From Eutreptiella sp. 'Long Island Sound 2002' (Eukaryota > Euglenozoa > Euglenophyceae > Eutreptiales > Eutreptiaceae): a DNA stretch of 64,000 nucleotides. The number at the start of each line of letters is the position of its first letter. The stretch's first letter is position 1. This document shows, one piece after another, positions 50,042 to 61,057 of this stretch. A program made the translations under genes and the position numbers. Where the stretch lies: assembly GCA_964036045.1 (NCBI GenBank), contig OZ038393.1, forward strand, positions 47,794,429 through 47,858,428. Reading direction: 5' to 3'. The notes below the pieces were generated by a model. The model ran no database searches, had not been told where the DNA came from, and was given only the letters and a program-made list of their open reading frames with translations.

Positions 50042-51505
50042 AGAGCAAACCCTGGGCGGGGGCTCGATAACACCCAAGCATGGCAGCGGGTACCCAAGAC
50101 CATCCCCTGAAGGGGAGGGGTTTCAGACCTCACACTGCAGGCTGGTTTTGGGTTAGGTTGCCCAGTACAACTTATGGTAAGACAGGTATGGCGCTGTAGA
50201 CATCTGTAGTGCATGTATAGTATCAAATATGAAGTTCCGGGTCCTGGCGGCGATTGTTCGGCATCCAAAGGACCCGTTAACCCATACCAGGCGCACCGGG
50301 TGCCGGCTGTGACGGTCACTACCACAGTGGCAGTGGCATAAACGGCCAACATAGGCGTCACACGACGACCGAGGTGGTCCCACAGGTCGAGAGCGACCAC
50401 AAGGATCCATCAGGCTACCCCAGGCTTCCCAAGGCCGCAGGCTGGAGGAGAGTCCCCACGGGTCTTCCCTCGGGCGCACCATGTCCATATCCACGACGCG
50501 AGTCCAGAGTGGTAAAGCCCAGCGAGCTCCTCCATAAGGCATCGGGCATCAGGGCCGTCGTTTCCCTCGCTGCATTACCACAAAGGCCATGCATGGGGGA
50601 GTCCTCATGCAGTCTGGGCGGAGGCGTCGACTCCTCAAACCACCAGTTTCCCAGGCAGACTGACCGAGGTCAGGACACCGGAGATCGCCACCCGACTGCA
50701 AGTGCGTCTTCGAGTCGGTAGGCTCACACTGGGACTGACAGTGGCGGACCGCTGGGAGTGTAGTCAGGCAACTGGGCTTCCCGCCTGGCGCCATCAGGAC
50801 CTCAGCACATCACAGCCACTCGGGCACACGGTATTACGGGCACTCAAACATGACAATCTGTACTTAGGTACTGGTCTAGGCTGGACCTTATGTAAGCGCA
50901 TGTACAGGGCGACTCAGGGCGCCTTCGTATTCTGATTTGTGTCCTCTCGGGGGGGAAAAAGAGTCCATATTTCGGTGATGGGCTGATAACACTTGACATA
51001 CAGATGCACATATCCTGAGGGGTGGAAAAGTGAGCAAGAAATGGATAAATAGGCGTGTAAACACACTCTGGACAGAGCGCCAAACCACGCCCCGGTCAGG
51101 ATAAGGCATATGCAGGAAGGTGGACAGAACAACGCCTGAGTGCAGGCCATATATAGTCTGCAGACACACATAGACTGGTCTGGATCCCGCAAGTGCCATG
51201 AGACCAGACCACACACCCAAGAATCGCAATGCCGATGACAGCGGCATCCGTTGGATAACGTCGTATGGGCCTTAAGGCCTCAATCTGGAATAATGAAAGG
51301 GGTGCCAACGGCTCTGGGGGGTATGGCCGACCAAGCATGCCGGAGAAATGTCAGCAGGAAAATGCTTACGGACAATGTTTGCCGAGAGCATCTAAGCCTG
51401 AACTGACCATCCGGCATGTGCACAATCCAGCCCCATAAACATTGATATGCTTTGCAATGTCATGGAGCGTGGATTCCGAAATTACACTGGAAAGTCCAGC
51501 GATAC
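50042..51505 (-). other. 3' untranslated region of Z
   Basis: Aligns with 26364-27786 of Y over most of its length. No gene is supported. It shares with Y the stretch around GGGTCCTGGCGG and ATCCAAAGGACCCG. Confidence 0.7.
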
Positions 51506-52333
51506 TCACAGGGGGGAGCCCAGGGCGGTGATCAGGCGCCTCTTGCTGCAATCGCCCGGGTGAGTGCTGCCAAGTCCGAGACATGGAGCTTGGTCTTGTG
51601 CTTGCAGATGGAGTTGACTCTCGTGGCGCTCCCGGAACTGTCCGTGACCCACCTTGATGCAGTAGGTGTCCTCACCAATCCTGCGGACCACCTCTCCGGG
51701 TGGGAACCAGGTTCCGGTGCGGTGGGTACCCATAGGGCGGGGTCTGATCACCCACATCGGGTCTCTGACCCTGAACGTTTGCGCTGTCGAGCTCGGGGCG
51801 GACTTCTGACGCTCCGCATGCTCCTTTTCGAGCTGCTGGCGGATGTCCCGCACCGTTGCTTCTTGCCGCGTAAAGAATTCCTTGGCCTCCATGGCCATAC
51901 CATCACCCGACAAGGGAAGTCCCCGACCCAGGGGGTCCCTGCCGAACAAAATCTGGTGAGGGGACAATCCACCCGGAGTGGGGGTGTCATGATGGGCCTT
52001 CAGAGCAGGCCACATCTCCTCAAACCAGTTTCGACGTGGGTCAGTAATGTGAATCTTGCGTAGCTTCTCGAACAGCTGTGTTCCAGCCACTTCAGCCCGG
52101 CCGTTAGACCGGCTGAGATAGGCAAAGCTCTTGGCATGACGTATTCCCATGAGGGAACACATGGCCTTGAACCAGCCGCCAGTAAACGGGGGCCCTCGGT
52201 CACTGCAAATGGTGCGGGGAATGTCAAAGACGGTCAGCCAATGACGAATCATCATGACTGCCACTTCCTTGGCAAGCAACCCCTTTTGCGTGCCGGAACG
52301 GCTACTACGTAGCTGCTGTGGCGGTCCACACAA
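51506..52333 (-). pseudogene. pol: Z pol: integrase core and C-terminal region, chromodomain deleted
   Basis: Sense from about 52300: VAVMMIRHWLTVFDIPRT, ICSDRGPPFTGGWFKAM and SNGRAEVAGTQL carry the second Asp and the Glu. MWVIRPRPMGTHR and FPPGEVVRRIGEDTYCIKVG are the C-terminal DNA-binding part. At RERHESQ the sequence jumps to a stretch matching the very end of Y's chromodomain region (near 51600), removing the linker and the whole chromodomain core. The residues after the jump are out of frame. Confidence 0.87.
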
Positions 52334-53094
52334 AGGACCACACAGTCAAAGGTCTCCTTGCCAATGTGAACTTCAGGCATGGAGAAGACGTCCATGGCCA
52401 CGCTCTCCATGGGCTGGTGAGGCACCGGAGTCCATTGGGCTTCCCCCTTGACGTTCCGGTTGTCGGGATTGCAGGCCTGACAGACCGAGCAACCCCTCCT
52501 GACCTTCTTGATAGCCTTGTACAGACTGATCTTGTGTATCTCGAACCGGCGCTGCATATCCAGGGCTTGCTTCCTGACCCCTGGGTGCATCATGTGGTGG
52601 TGCCAAGCCTCACATAGCTCGAGCACTCGGGACTCTGGGACCAGCGGCTTACCATTCCGGTAGAGCTTGCCATCTTCCTCAGTCAGCCCCTTTGGCCACT
52701 TCTGCCCGTCATCAGGGTCGGTCACAGCCCTATACTCGGCCTCAAAGGCCTCAGACTTGGCGTAGTCGTCGGTCTCGTCGTCCTGAAGGCAAGACTCAGG
52801 GAAGAGGTGCTTGTCGGACTCAGCTCCCTCAGGGGCGAGTACTCTGACCGCTCTGCCCATCCTCCTTCAGAGGGGGGCATCCGCAGCCATGACGACGAAG
52901 CATTTAACACCCTCCTGCTCCATCAGGTGCTCCATTTCTATAATTTTCTTGGCCTCAGCGGTCTCAACCTCATCGCCAAGGGCGGAGACATCCGTCATGC
53001 CCTTGCTGGCGGGATAGGCCCACCTACTGGGACACCCCGCCAGGGTGTTGTCCTTGCCAGGTACGTACCCAACCGTGAGTTCGAACTTGGCCAA
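52252..53094 (-). pseudogene. pol: Z pol: RNase H end, integrase zinc finger and start of core
   Basis: Two ORFs in different frames (53094-52867 and 52860-52252). The first has LTVGYVPGKDNTLAGCPSRW, where Y reads VADCLSRW, so the RNase H end is decayed. The second has HHHMMHPGVRKQALDM and CSVCQACNPDNRN (HHCC), then SVAMDVFSMPEV with the first catalytic Asp and VDRHSSYVVAVPARK. Frameshifts lie near 52863 and 52270. Confidence 0.85.
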
Positions 53095-53098
53095 GGTC

Positions 53099-53797
53099 TC
53101 ATGCCATCTTGCCTGTTCGGGAGGCGGGACCAGAGGGGGTGTCCACGTGCTCTTTGTGCCACGACTGCAGACTCTGATGGTCGGTGCAGACGGTGACGGG
53201 ATGGAGGGCTATGTACCCAGCCCATTTCCTGACAGCCATGACGATGGCATACGCCTCCTTTTCTCGGGGCGTCCACGTCCGTCTTTGGCCTTCCGCCAGG
53301 ACTCGGCTCCAGAAGGCCACTGGCAGGTGCCTCCCATCGTCAAGCACTTGTTCCAACACAGCGCCAACAGCGTACTCCGAAGCGTCGGTGCGCAGGACGA
53401 ACCCTCCTTCAGGATCCACGAGGTGCAGACCCACTGCGGATAGCAGCGCCTGCTTGATCCCCTCAAAGGCACGGTCGGACTTTTCATTCCAGACCAGAGC
53501 CTTCTTGGACGCCTTCTTGGTCTCCTCTCGGTTGCCCTTGAGCATGGTCGTCATGGGGGCTGCATACTCGGCATACATCTTGATATACCCCGAGTAGTGG
53601 TTGCAGAACCCCAAGTACGCCCATTGCTCAGAGACCGTCTTGGGCTTCTCCCAGTGCTCAATCGCAGCCACCTTGCCAGGTATGGGCTTCCGCTGCCCGT
53701 TCCCGACTACGTGGCCAGCGAAGACCACCTCGCTTAACGCAATGGTGGCCTTGTCACTGCTGCCCGTGAGTTTGTGCCGAACCAGAAGGTCCAGCAC
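53099..53797 (-). pseudogene. pol: Z pol: RT thumb and RNase H
   Basis: VVFAGHVVGNGQRKPIPGKV, LGFCNHYSGYIKMYAEYAAP and VLRTDASEYAVGAVLEQ, then REKEAYAIVMAVRKW and VTVCTDHQSLQSW. RNase H acidic residues are present. The ORF loses frame at 53099 (SRTGKMA instead of RRARWHE). Confidence 0.87.
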
Positions 53798-53830
53798 TCT
53801 GGTGACCTCCCTCTCATGTGCCTCCAGGCG

Positions 53831-54793
53831 CTAATCATAGCTCATACTGGGGTCCCCGGACGCGATGATCACGTCGTCCACAAAGGGGTCCGCACAGTCA
53901 CGCACCGGCTCAAGCAGGTTCTCCAGCATCCGCTGAAAAGTTGCATTGCCGTTTGTAGCGCCCATGGGCATCACCTTCCACTGGAGGGGTGCAAGTGGGG
54001 TGCTCATTGGTGTGCAGGCACGGGACTCCTCGGCGAGAGGCATCTGATGATAACCATGTTTCAGGTCAATCACCGTGAATATCCTCCGCCGGTGTTGCTT
54101 TTGCAGCATGTCGTCAATGAGGGGCAGCGTATAGCTGTCATGCTGCCTTTGGGCGTTTAGGCCGCGGTAGTCGACCACGAGCCGCCACTCTCCGGCCACC
54201 TTCATGGGGACGACGACGCACGGGGAGGCCCACTGGGAGTGGCACGGCTCAAGCCAGCCCCTCTCGATGAATTCACGGAGGATCTTCTCCATGGCCTCCT
54301 TCCTCTCGCCCCTTAGGGCGAACTCCCGGTGTCCGTACACACGGTGGTCCGGCTTCAGTGGTATCTTGGCCTCACCATACGGTCCACGCACCGGTGGGGG
54401 AAATACAGGTTTTCCGCTGAAGAAGGTATCACCATACTTCTGCTTCAGCCTGGCCCTCAATGCCTGGATCTTGGGGCACTCATCGGACTCCGCCTTGGCT
54501 TTTCCGGGCACCTGGACCACTGAGCTTACTTGCGGGGTACCACCACAAGATCGCTCAGGTGGTCTCCCCAGGTGGCCCAAAGGGCCATCTCTGGTCTTGC
54601 CTCGGAACAGGTCGCCGTAGGTGGGTGGGTTACCGCCGATTGGCTCCTCCTCGCTGGACATGTGGTCCAGCACCCTCCTTACGAAGGTATCCCCATCATA
54701 GGAACCAGAGACGATGGAGTCCACTTCCCACCAGGCTTTGTCCCTGCCCTTGCCCTCACGCTGGCTTCCATGGTTGTGGAAGGGCTGATCCAT
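53831..54793 (-). pseudogene. pol: Z pol: linker and RT with FVDD box
   Basis: VDSIVSGSYDGDTFVRRVLD is the conserved linker. RT blocks: FIERGWLEPCHSQWASP, WRLVVDYRGLNAQ, RIFTVIDLKHGYHQMPL, LQWKVMPMGATNGNATFQ, DCADPFVDDVIIASGD. It ends at a TAG (53833-53831) after MSYD where Y reads MSYQELLEAHERD; the downstream sense resumes at 53830-53797. Close to Y throughout. Confidence 0.88.
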
Positions 54794-54835
54794 ATACCCC
54801 CGAACCAGGTCCAGCTCCTCTTCAGTGAGGAGGTC

Positions 54836-55117
54836 CTAGGATTCTCCGATGTCAACAGGGGAAACCGCAAAGCATTGCCGCCATGGCTCCGCTATGATGC
54901 GGTCAACACACACGAAGTCCGTGGTGTCGGCCTGTTCAAGGCCCCCATCCACATAGTGGAATTCCGTTGGCCATCTCTCGGGTGGAATGGGCTGTCCCTT
55001 AGCGTCCTGATAGACACTCTCTCCAGCCGGTAGGGCGACCTTGTTTAAGGTCATGTCCGTCAGTGGAACCACTCAATCTCGGGTGCTTTCCTCCTCGGTG
55101 CATTCCATAGGACCAAC
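54836..55117 (-). pseudogene. pol: Z pol: end of the methylase-like module
   Basis: Begins VGPMECTEEESTRD directly at the Y-type LTR end, then an in-frame TGA replacing Trp, then MTLNKVALPAGESVYQDAKG, WPTEFHYVDGGLEQADTTDF and IIAEPWRQCFAV, matching Y 31560-31290. Everything upstream (gag, protease, first half of the module) is missing. Confidence 0.85.
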
Positions 55118-56935
55118 TGACGCGTTCCCGTGGGGAGCCTGGCCACGGGACGCTGCGGTGACAAGCACAGGCAAGCAGGCAGGCAAAGCACTGCGCTCAC
55201 AGGGGCATCATTACGCCCGTGTCATGAGACAAAGCGTTTCAGAATCCTTGCCACTCTGCAAACGAGGGAACAAAAGTATGTACAGCAACACATCAGGATA
55301 TGCACACATGGGGTTAAGACTGGACTGGGGTAAGGGCATCACAGAAAAATAGACACTCAGTCCCAACTCATATCCCAATCCCAGGTCCGACCCTCTCAGT
55401 GGGTGGTGGGGGCGGGGGCTCAAACACAACCCATGCCCTGCTCAGTCCGGACCCTGAAACCCTGCCAATAGGGGAGGTCTCCCGCCCAGCCACAGGCGAG
55501 TGACTGGGAACCAAGAGACTCCAAGGCCAACCAACAGGGGCCTCCCATGCTCCCTCAACCGCAGGTCCCAACCCCCCTCTGAGCTGGAGATAAGGCCCCG
55601 CCATTATCCCCTAGGAGTTGGTAGCTGAAAATGGGCTGTTTCAGCCCAAACTGATATTAGCTCCAAAATCCCCAAGATTGACCCCTCGTCGGGACCCGCC
55701 AAAGGTAGGCATGAGGCAACTGACCCTATGCCCTGCGAGTACAAACTCTATGAAGCCCTCACTCAACGTGGTTCCCTCTGAAGTCCTGGCATCAGGGCGC
55801 CACGGGTTCGCCAAGTGGGGTCATGATGCCAAAATCACCAAAATCGGCATCATTCTCACGGGTTGCTCGCCCGGCCAGGGCAAGGCCAATGGCTCAAAGG
55901 ATAGGAGGCAGGACCTAGGACCTCTATCTGAGTGCACAACCTACAATTAGGTCCAGGCTTCTCATGGGCATAGAGATATGGGGCCACCAATTGACCACAC
56001 GGGGGAGGTGAAATTGGGGTCCCAAAAGGGGGTCATTTTGGCTGCTCGAAATGAGCCAACATTTGGGGGGGCTCCCAATAGTATATCTCCACGCCGGATT
56101 GGAGATGGTATCCGCCATTCCATACGGGATTCACCAGGAGTCAGATGGATACTTCCATGCCCTTGGCGCTCAAAGATCTCCATGCCACTTGGCGTGGTGA
56201 CAAACCCAATTGGGTCCACAAATGCCAAAATGGCAAAATTGTCCACACTCACTTTGGGCTAGCACCCTAACGAAGGTTGTTCCGCTTCGCCCACGTGGTG
56301 TGTGAACCAAGAAGACCAATGTCCATAACACCCATGTCATATATGGCCCATTGGTCCATGAGTCTGGCGTGCACGAGGTGGCTGAACATGGTGCACGGCG
56401 GGCAGAAAATATGGAAAATTGCTCAAAATGGCCGAAAATGCGAACACTCATGGTTGGGGCAAATGAGGCACATGCCCGACTTGGACCGGAGTGTGCCATA
56501 GGATTGGTATCAAGTCATATGCGTCCAACATATCTTTTGGGCATCGCCCAACTCCTCCGGTTTTGGGAATGGCAGGGTCGCCAACCGAGCCCATGATTTG
56601 GGATAGTCCCAAATCGCCAACATGGCGGCCACGGTATGCCAAGCCCAAGAGGAGTTATTCGCCGGGTCCAAGATATGTTGGGCACCGAAGTGTGTACCCC
56701 CATAACATACTTGAGTCATGATGTCAATTGGGCGCAACGTTGAGATACACGGTCGCCACTTGACATCATGACGGGCCAAGAAACACCAAAATTGGCGAAA
56801 AAACACCCAAAAGTGCCTTGAAAGGCACACAAATGTATTATAATATCTTCGGCTTGGATTGAGTAATCGACCAATCCTTCTAGACACAATGACTTGACAC
56901 CACTGACCTCGGATTCCACCTATGTGCTCCACTTG
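55118..56935 (-). repeat. Truncated Y-type LTR inserted in Z pol
   Basis: Matches the Y 3' LTR from its 3' terminus (AACGCGTCA at 55118) to about base 25165 of that copy, then stops at 56935 where unrelated sequence begins. Because its terminus meets pol codons directly, with no PBS, it is best read as the 3' end of an insertion into Z, not as Z's own 5' LTR. Confidence 0.82.
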
Positions 56936-57130
56936 AAGGGAAAGGTTAAGGGAAGGGTTAAGGGGGGATGAAGGCTAACAATATCCCCTATCAAATCCCA
57001 TAGTGTGGGCCTTTAATAGGCTACACAAAGGGATGACGGGGGTCAGCACAAGGAGGAGTATGTGTCCCCATAACCGGGGATCAGGCCCCACAGGGGGGGC
57101 CGAGGGGCGCAGGGCATGACGGAAACCAGT
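56936..57130. other. Unassigned stretch
   Basis: Starts with G-rich AAGGGTTAAGGG-like words and contains a G run near 57083. No gene or repeat match seen within the window. Confidence 0.4.
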
Positions 57131-57888
57131 TTGAAGTCCTCTGTTGCATTGCAATGGGCTTTGGCCTATACATCCAACATTTTCCCAAAAAACACAAACA
57201 AACCTCCTCCAAATCCCCAACACCGACGACGTACAAGGCAAGGTCATGACCACGAAATCCGAAGGGATTTCGAAACGATCCCTTTCACATGTTCTGAGAA
57301 GAAATGAACAAAGGGGGGCATATAACATTGTAATATAAGCAAAACAATGCATACATGCACTATGAACACGGGTCTCCCCCCAACGTGTGGTGCCGGTGCA
57401 CCGACGCGTTTGGAAACCCAATCAACCTATGGATGCAAAGCCCAACTGATGGGCTGTCATTTGGTGCCTATAACTTCAGGATCTGTGGCACCTACGATTT
57501 TATAAAAAATCGTGAACATGGCCTACTTGGGCCAAAAAAACTAGCGCGGAACGGCGTCGCGATAGTGCCGTAACATCCGCTTATACTTAAAACTGATATA
57601 CAAATAATCTAAACAATAAAACTGATTGAAATCTCTTAGAAAGCGTCAGAAATCGAGAGTTTCTGGATCGGCGCGCGCAATTTCAGGACTGGCCGTCGCC
57701 GACCCAAACTCAGTTTTATACTGCAATAAATGGTGAAAACACCATCAATGTAAAACTACAGAAATTGCTGATCCACTGATACCAACACTGTCCAAAACAG
57801 TGCTGGAATCGCGGAATTCTGTGTGTGTACATATATCAGGATTTTGCACTGAAAAAAGCGAAAATATGGGTTGCACGAAATCCTTACA
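57131..57888 (-). repeat. LTR-like direct repeat, copy 1
   Basis: Matches 58819-59576 closely (for example CAACACCGACGACGTACAAG and GTGCCGGTGCACCGACGCG in both). It ends CTTACA at 57888. The pyrimidine tract CTCCCCTCCCA follows, which on the minus strand is a polypurine tract before TGTAAG, so this may be a 3' LTR of a minus-strand element. Its other end is diverged. Confidence 0.6.
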
Positions 57889-58808
57889 CTCCCCTCCCAG
57901 GTCCTGAGATACATCTCAGGCTGAAAAGCACAAAGAAGGTGTAGTGCAACAAAAAAATTGGGTGGGAAAAATGCAAAGCATTTGGGTTTGGTCTTAACCA
58001 CCACATAGTTCTACCGGGTTAACACTCCCCTCCCAAGGTCAGACACACCCAGCCAGAACATGGGTGGGGTCTGGGGCTGATTCTCCCAAGACAACCCGGA
58101 GAAATATGTGTTTTTCTCGAAAGAAATATTTTCGACAAAAACAAAAAAATGGTAAACAAACAAATAACCACAAAAATGCACTTGTGTCATGTCCTGACCC
58201 TGAAATCAAAGACATCACAAAGCAAATTCAGCGCTGCAGCTGAGAAAATGGCGTAAAGAAAGCACAAATTGCTTAAGATAATAATAAAAAGATTCACATA
58301 TAAGTGTCTATGCAAAAATTGAACAAATGGACACAAATGAGTCGATTTGGCTCAAAGATTCTTCTTTAACTTCAACCAATCGCTTCAGCACGTCCCCAGT
58401 CAAGGTCAGTTGTAGGCGTATGAGATGTCCCATCCGGTAACAATCTCCATCAAGTCAAACCATCCAAATAGTAGGAAACCATCCACCTTTGTAGAGTAAC
58501 CCTTGGGGTAAGTCTTGATGGCCTTCAAGTGTCAATCCATGGGGCATACCAAGTCCAATGGCTGTCGTCGTAGAATTCTGTCTTCTACCAAGTCGTCGAC
58601 AGCGCTGTATGTCGCTGCCATAGCTCATAGGTCTTCAATTGCTTCAATAAGTTCAAAGGTGTCCTCCAATAATTTTTTTGGACTCCTTCAACTCAAACAT
58701 GTTGTTGGAGTTTGCTAATTCCTTCGCGTACTCCATCCATAGACCTCGTCATCGTCGTCTTCAGCGTCGTCGTCGTCGTCGTCGTCGTCGCTGAGGGCGT
58801 TTCGAAAT
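57889..58808 (-). pseudogene. Interior of the LTR-like pair, degenerate coding on the minus strand
   Basis: Only 920 bp and no gag-pol motifs. On the minus strand, broken but protein-like pieces occur: an Asp run (FRNALSDDDDDDDD, from the CGT repeat), YAKELANSNNMFELKESKK, SAVDDLVEDRILRRQPLDLV, and KVDGFLLFGWFDLMEIVTGW at about 58490-58430, in different frames. I do not recognise the protein. The interior may be a decayed gene fragment carried by a non-autonomous element. Confidence 0.3.
58765..58791 (+). repeat. (CGT)n microsatellite
   Basis: Nine CGT/GTC units in a row; on the minus strand it encodes a poly-Asp run. Confidence 0.9.
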
Positions 58809-59576
58809 TGTAAGAATTTTTGAAGTCCTTTGTTGCGTTGCAATGCGCTTTGGCCTATACCTCCAACATTTCCCCAAAAAACACAAACAAACCTCCTTCA
58901 AATCCCCAACACCGACGACGTACAAGGCAAGGTCATGACCACGAAATCCGAGGGATTTCGAAACGATCCCTTTCACATGTTCTGAGAAGAAATGAACAAA
59001 GGGGGGCATATAACATTGTAATATAAGCAAAACAATGCATACATGCACTATGAACACGGGTCTCCCCCCAACGTGTGGTGCCGGTGCACCGACGCGTTTG
59101 GAAACCCAATCAACCTGTGCATGCAAAGCCCAACTGATGGGCTGTTATTTGGTGCCTATAACTTCAGGATCTGTGGCACCTACGATTTTATAAAAAATCG
59201 TGAACATGGCCTACTTGGGCCAAAAAAACTAGCGTGGAACGGCGTCGCGATAGTGCCGTAACATCCGCTTATACTTAAAACTGATATACAAATAATCTAA
59301 ACAAAGAAACTGATTGAAATCTCTTAAAAAGCGTCAGAAATCGAGATTTTCTGGATCGGCGCGCGCAATTTCAGGACTGGCCGTCGCCGACCCAAACTCA
59401 GTTTTATACTACAAGAAATCGTGAAAACACCATCAATGTAAAACTACAGAAATTGCTGATCCACTGATACCAAAACTGTCCAAAACAGTGCTCAGATCGT
59501 GGGATTCTGTGTGTGTACATATATCAGGATTTTGCACTGAAAAGAGCAAAAATATAGGTTGCACGATAACCTTACA
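58809..59576 (-). repeat. LTR-like direct repeat, copy 2 (768 bp)
   Basis: Bounded by TGTAAG and CTTACA, a perfect 6-base inverted end pair, as expected of an LTR. It matches 57131-57888. No clear target duplication: flanks are GAAAT and GAAGC. Confidence 0.6.
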
Positions 59577-59846
59577 GAAGCGCTTCACGAACTCAAAGGC
59601 AACAGGTACTTCGCCGCCCAAAGTGGGACTGCAACGCGCTGTAATACCGCCACTGCTGACTCCATTAACAAGGTAGGGACTATACCACATAACATCCTAC
59701 GTGGCACCCTGAGGTACCTCGAATCGCTTGAACCTCCTTCTGCTCACAAGCACGTAGTCGCCAGGGGTCTCGCGCGCAATCACCAATGGCTACAACAATT
59801 TATGACAATTCAAGACAATGGCCCGCAATTCCAGTGTAAGGGGTAA
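59577..59846 (+). CDS. Unknown protein fragment
   Basis: The ORF opens inside the LTR-like repeat, so the real fragment starts at 59577 (EALHELKGNRYFAAQ). It continues GTIPHNILRGTLRYLESLEP and ARNHQWLQQFMTIQDNG to TAA at 59844. Composition is protein-like and of lower GC than the left half of the window. I do not recognise it. It may belong with the following zinc-binding ORFs, which lie 60 bases downstream in another frame. Confidence 0.35.
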   Translation, partial: EALHELKGNRYFAAQSGTATRCNTATADSINKVGTIPHNILRGTLRYLESLEPPSAHKHVVARGLARNHQWLQQFMTIQDNGPQFQCKG

Positions 59847-59908
59847 ATTCACATTCAATTTCAATATTTATTCACTTAAATACTCGATTTCCAAACGCCG
59901 CGACAGAA

Positions 59909-60184
59909 ATGCATTTCTCCGCAGTTATCAAGACTCTCTTGCATATCATTATCGCACAGACCCCTAATAAGGACCGACCATTTTGCAGATACACAGAACG
60001 TTGCCGCTTTGGCAATAAATGTCCTCATCATCATTCGGAACCACATCCTACCCACAGCCCTTACGCGCTCTCGCACAGTTCAATTGGAGCGACAAACTCC
60101 GCTACGCAAACTAGCGAGTTCACCGATTCATCCAGTCAGACTGAACAGAGCTATACATCAACAGCAATCAGAAGCACTCAATAA
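59909..60184 (+). pseudogene. CCCH zinc-finger protein, N-terminal part
   Basis: ATG at 59909. RPFCRYTERCRFGNKCPHHH is a CCCH zinc finger of spacing C-x5-C-x5-C-x3-H, typical of RNA-binding proteins. A Ser/Thr-rich tail ends in TAA at 60182, but the frame stays open beyond it (PQPPQAVAPTGLPSSP) into the next ORF, so the TAA probably interrupts one longer protein. There is no neighbour that fixes the role. It could be a Gag-like or ORF1-like protein of a transposon, since zinc fingers plus low complexity are common there. Confidence 0.5.
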
Positions 60185-60970
60185 CCACAACCACCGCAGG
60201 CTGTAGCACCGACAGGTCTGCCTTCTTCTCCCTTGACGAGTCTGCGTCAGCCACAGCCAGTCACAAGTCAAATAACAACCACCAACGCGTTTGCAGCTTT
60301 AAGCGATGAAGACCCATCTGATGATCAAGCCTGGGATAAAGTCGCTAAGCGCCGAACACATCGCCGGATACCAAAGAAGGAAGACCCTGAATCTAAGACT
60401 CAACAATGCAAGGACTGCAACGTTGACGTCACCTTGGAAAACGATCTTATTCTCTCGTATCTGCAGAAAGAATTGCACGTTCCGCTTCGCTGCGAGGCTT
60501 GCAGGACATTAAACAAAAAAAGGAAAAGTCAGCAATCTCCATCTCGACCAGCATCACGACCAACCAAGCTATCGTTCATCCCTGACACAAGACCACCACT
60601 CATGAGCCCGAAACCCAAAGAAGTTCAACCTTCGGTACCCGAAATTAACACCATCAAATATCCTGCTTTGCAGAGCACCAAGAACAAATCCCCGTGCCAA
60701 CAGCAACATGAAGTGTCGTCCGATGAACAAGACGATGACGTGGAACACGACGCCCAGGATTCCGAAGTGCCCGATCCCAATATTGACATGAATTTGGAAC
60801 ACGAGGATCCACCCGATGAGCAACATAGTGATGAAGAAAACGACTCTCAGGACTCCGAATTACCATCCTTGCAAAGTTCCAGTTCCTCGACCAATAGCGG
60901 ATCGATTCAAGAAAGCAGGCCATCAGGCGTGTTCTGGGATATGCCATCTGAAGCAAGCTCAATCCCCTGA
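60185..60970 (+). pseudogene. Continuation of the zinc-finger protein, with a CxxC...CxxC motif
   Basis: Same frame as 59909-60184; first ATG about 60233. TNAFAALSDEDPSDDQAW is followed by a basic stretch and CKDCNVDVTLENDLILSYLQ ... RCEACR, a CxxC-CxxC zinc-ribbon-like motif similar in layout to the small probable zinc-ribbon (zf-trcl) family. The C-terminal half is acidic with a repeated EHDAQDSEVPD / EENDSQDSELPS motif. It ends at TGA 60968. Frame 3 just after looks coding as well (LIGKKDLSPLEIIVPTKRG, to about 61040), so a frameshift is likely here. Confidence 0.5.
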
Positions 60971-61057
60971 ACCAACCAACAGTCCAACTCTTATTGGGAA
61001 GAAGGATCTATCACCGCTTGAGATCATCGTGCCGACCAAGAGAGGTTTTGGAACCAG

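Larger units (their letters stand above)
16650..55117 (-). mobile_element. Z: outermost Ty3/gypsy element of the nest, interrupted by X
   Basis: Reading on the minus strand: pol remnant 55117-51506, 3' untranslated region, PPT at 50041-50031, then the 3' LTR from 50030 to 48230, interrupted by element X (48229-18067) and resumed at 18066 down to about 16650. The 5' LTR, gag and protease are missing: the pol begins inside the methylase-like module, directly against a Y-type LTR end at 55118. Pol is closely related to Y. Without X, the visible part of Z is about 8.3 kb. Assignment of 18066-16650 to the same LTR as 50030-48230 rests on LTR-end similarity to Y at both outer ends, the combined length (about 3.2 kb, against 3.0 kb in Y) and the X target duplication. 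Confidence 0.75.

Noticed and set aside
55118-56935. This LTR fragment as the 5' LTR of Z
   Set aside because: Its 3' terminus joins mid-pol without PBS or gag, and its middle matches Y while the middle of Z's 3' LTR does not.
16650-56935. Head-to-tail tandem array of LTR elements sharing LTRs
   Set aside because: X-type and Y-type LTRs alternate and X's RT is split exactly at a Y insertion with a target duplication, which fits nesting and not tandem recombination.
56936-56970. Telomere-like repeat (TTAAGGG)
   Set aside because: Only two imperfect units separated by other bases; no array.
57131-59576. CRISPR-like or satellite array
   Set aside because: Only two long repeats with one unrelated interior; no short regularly spaced units.
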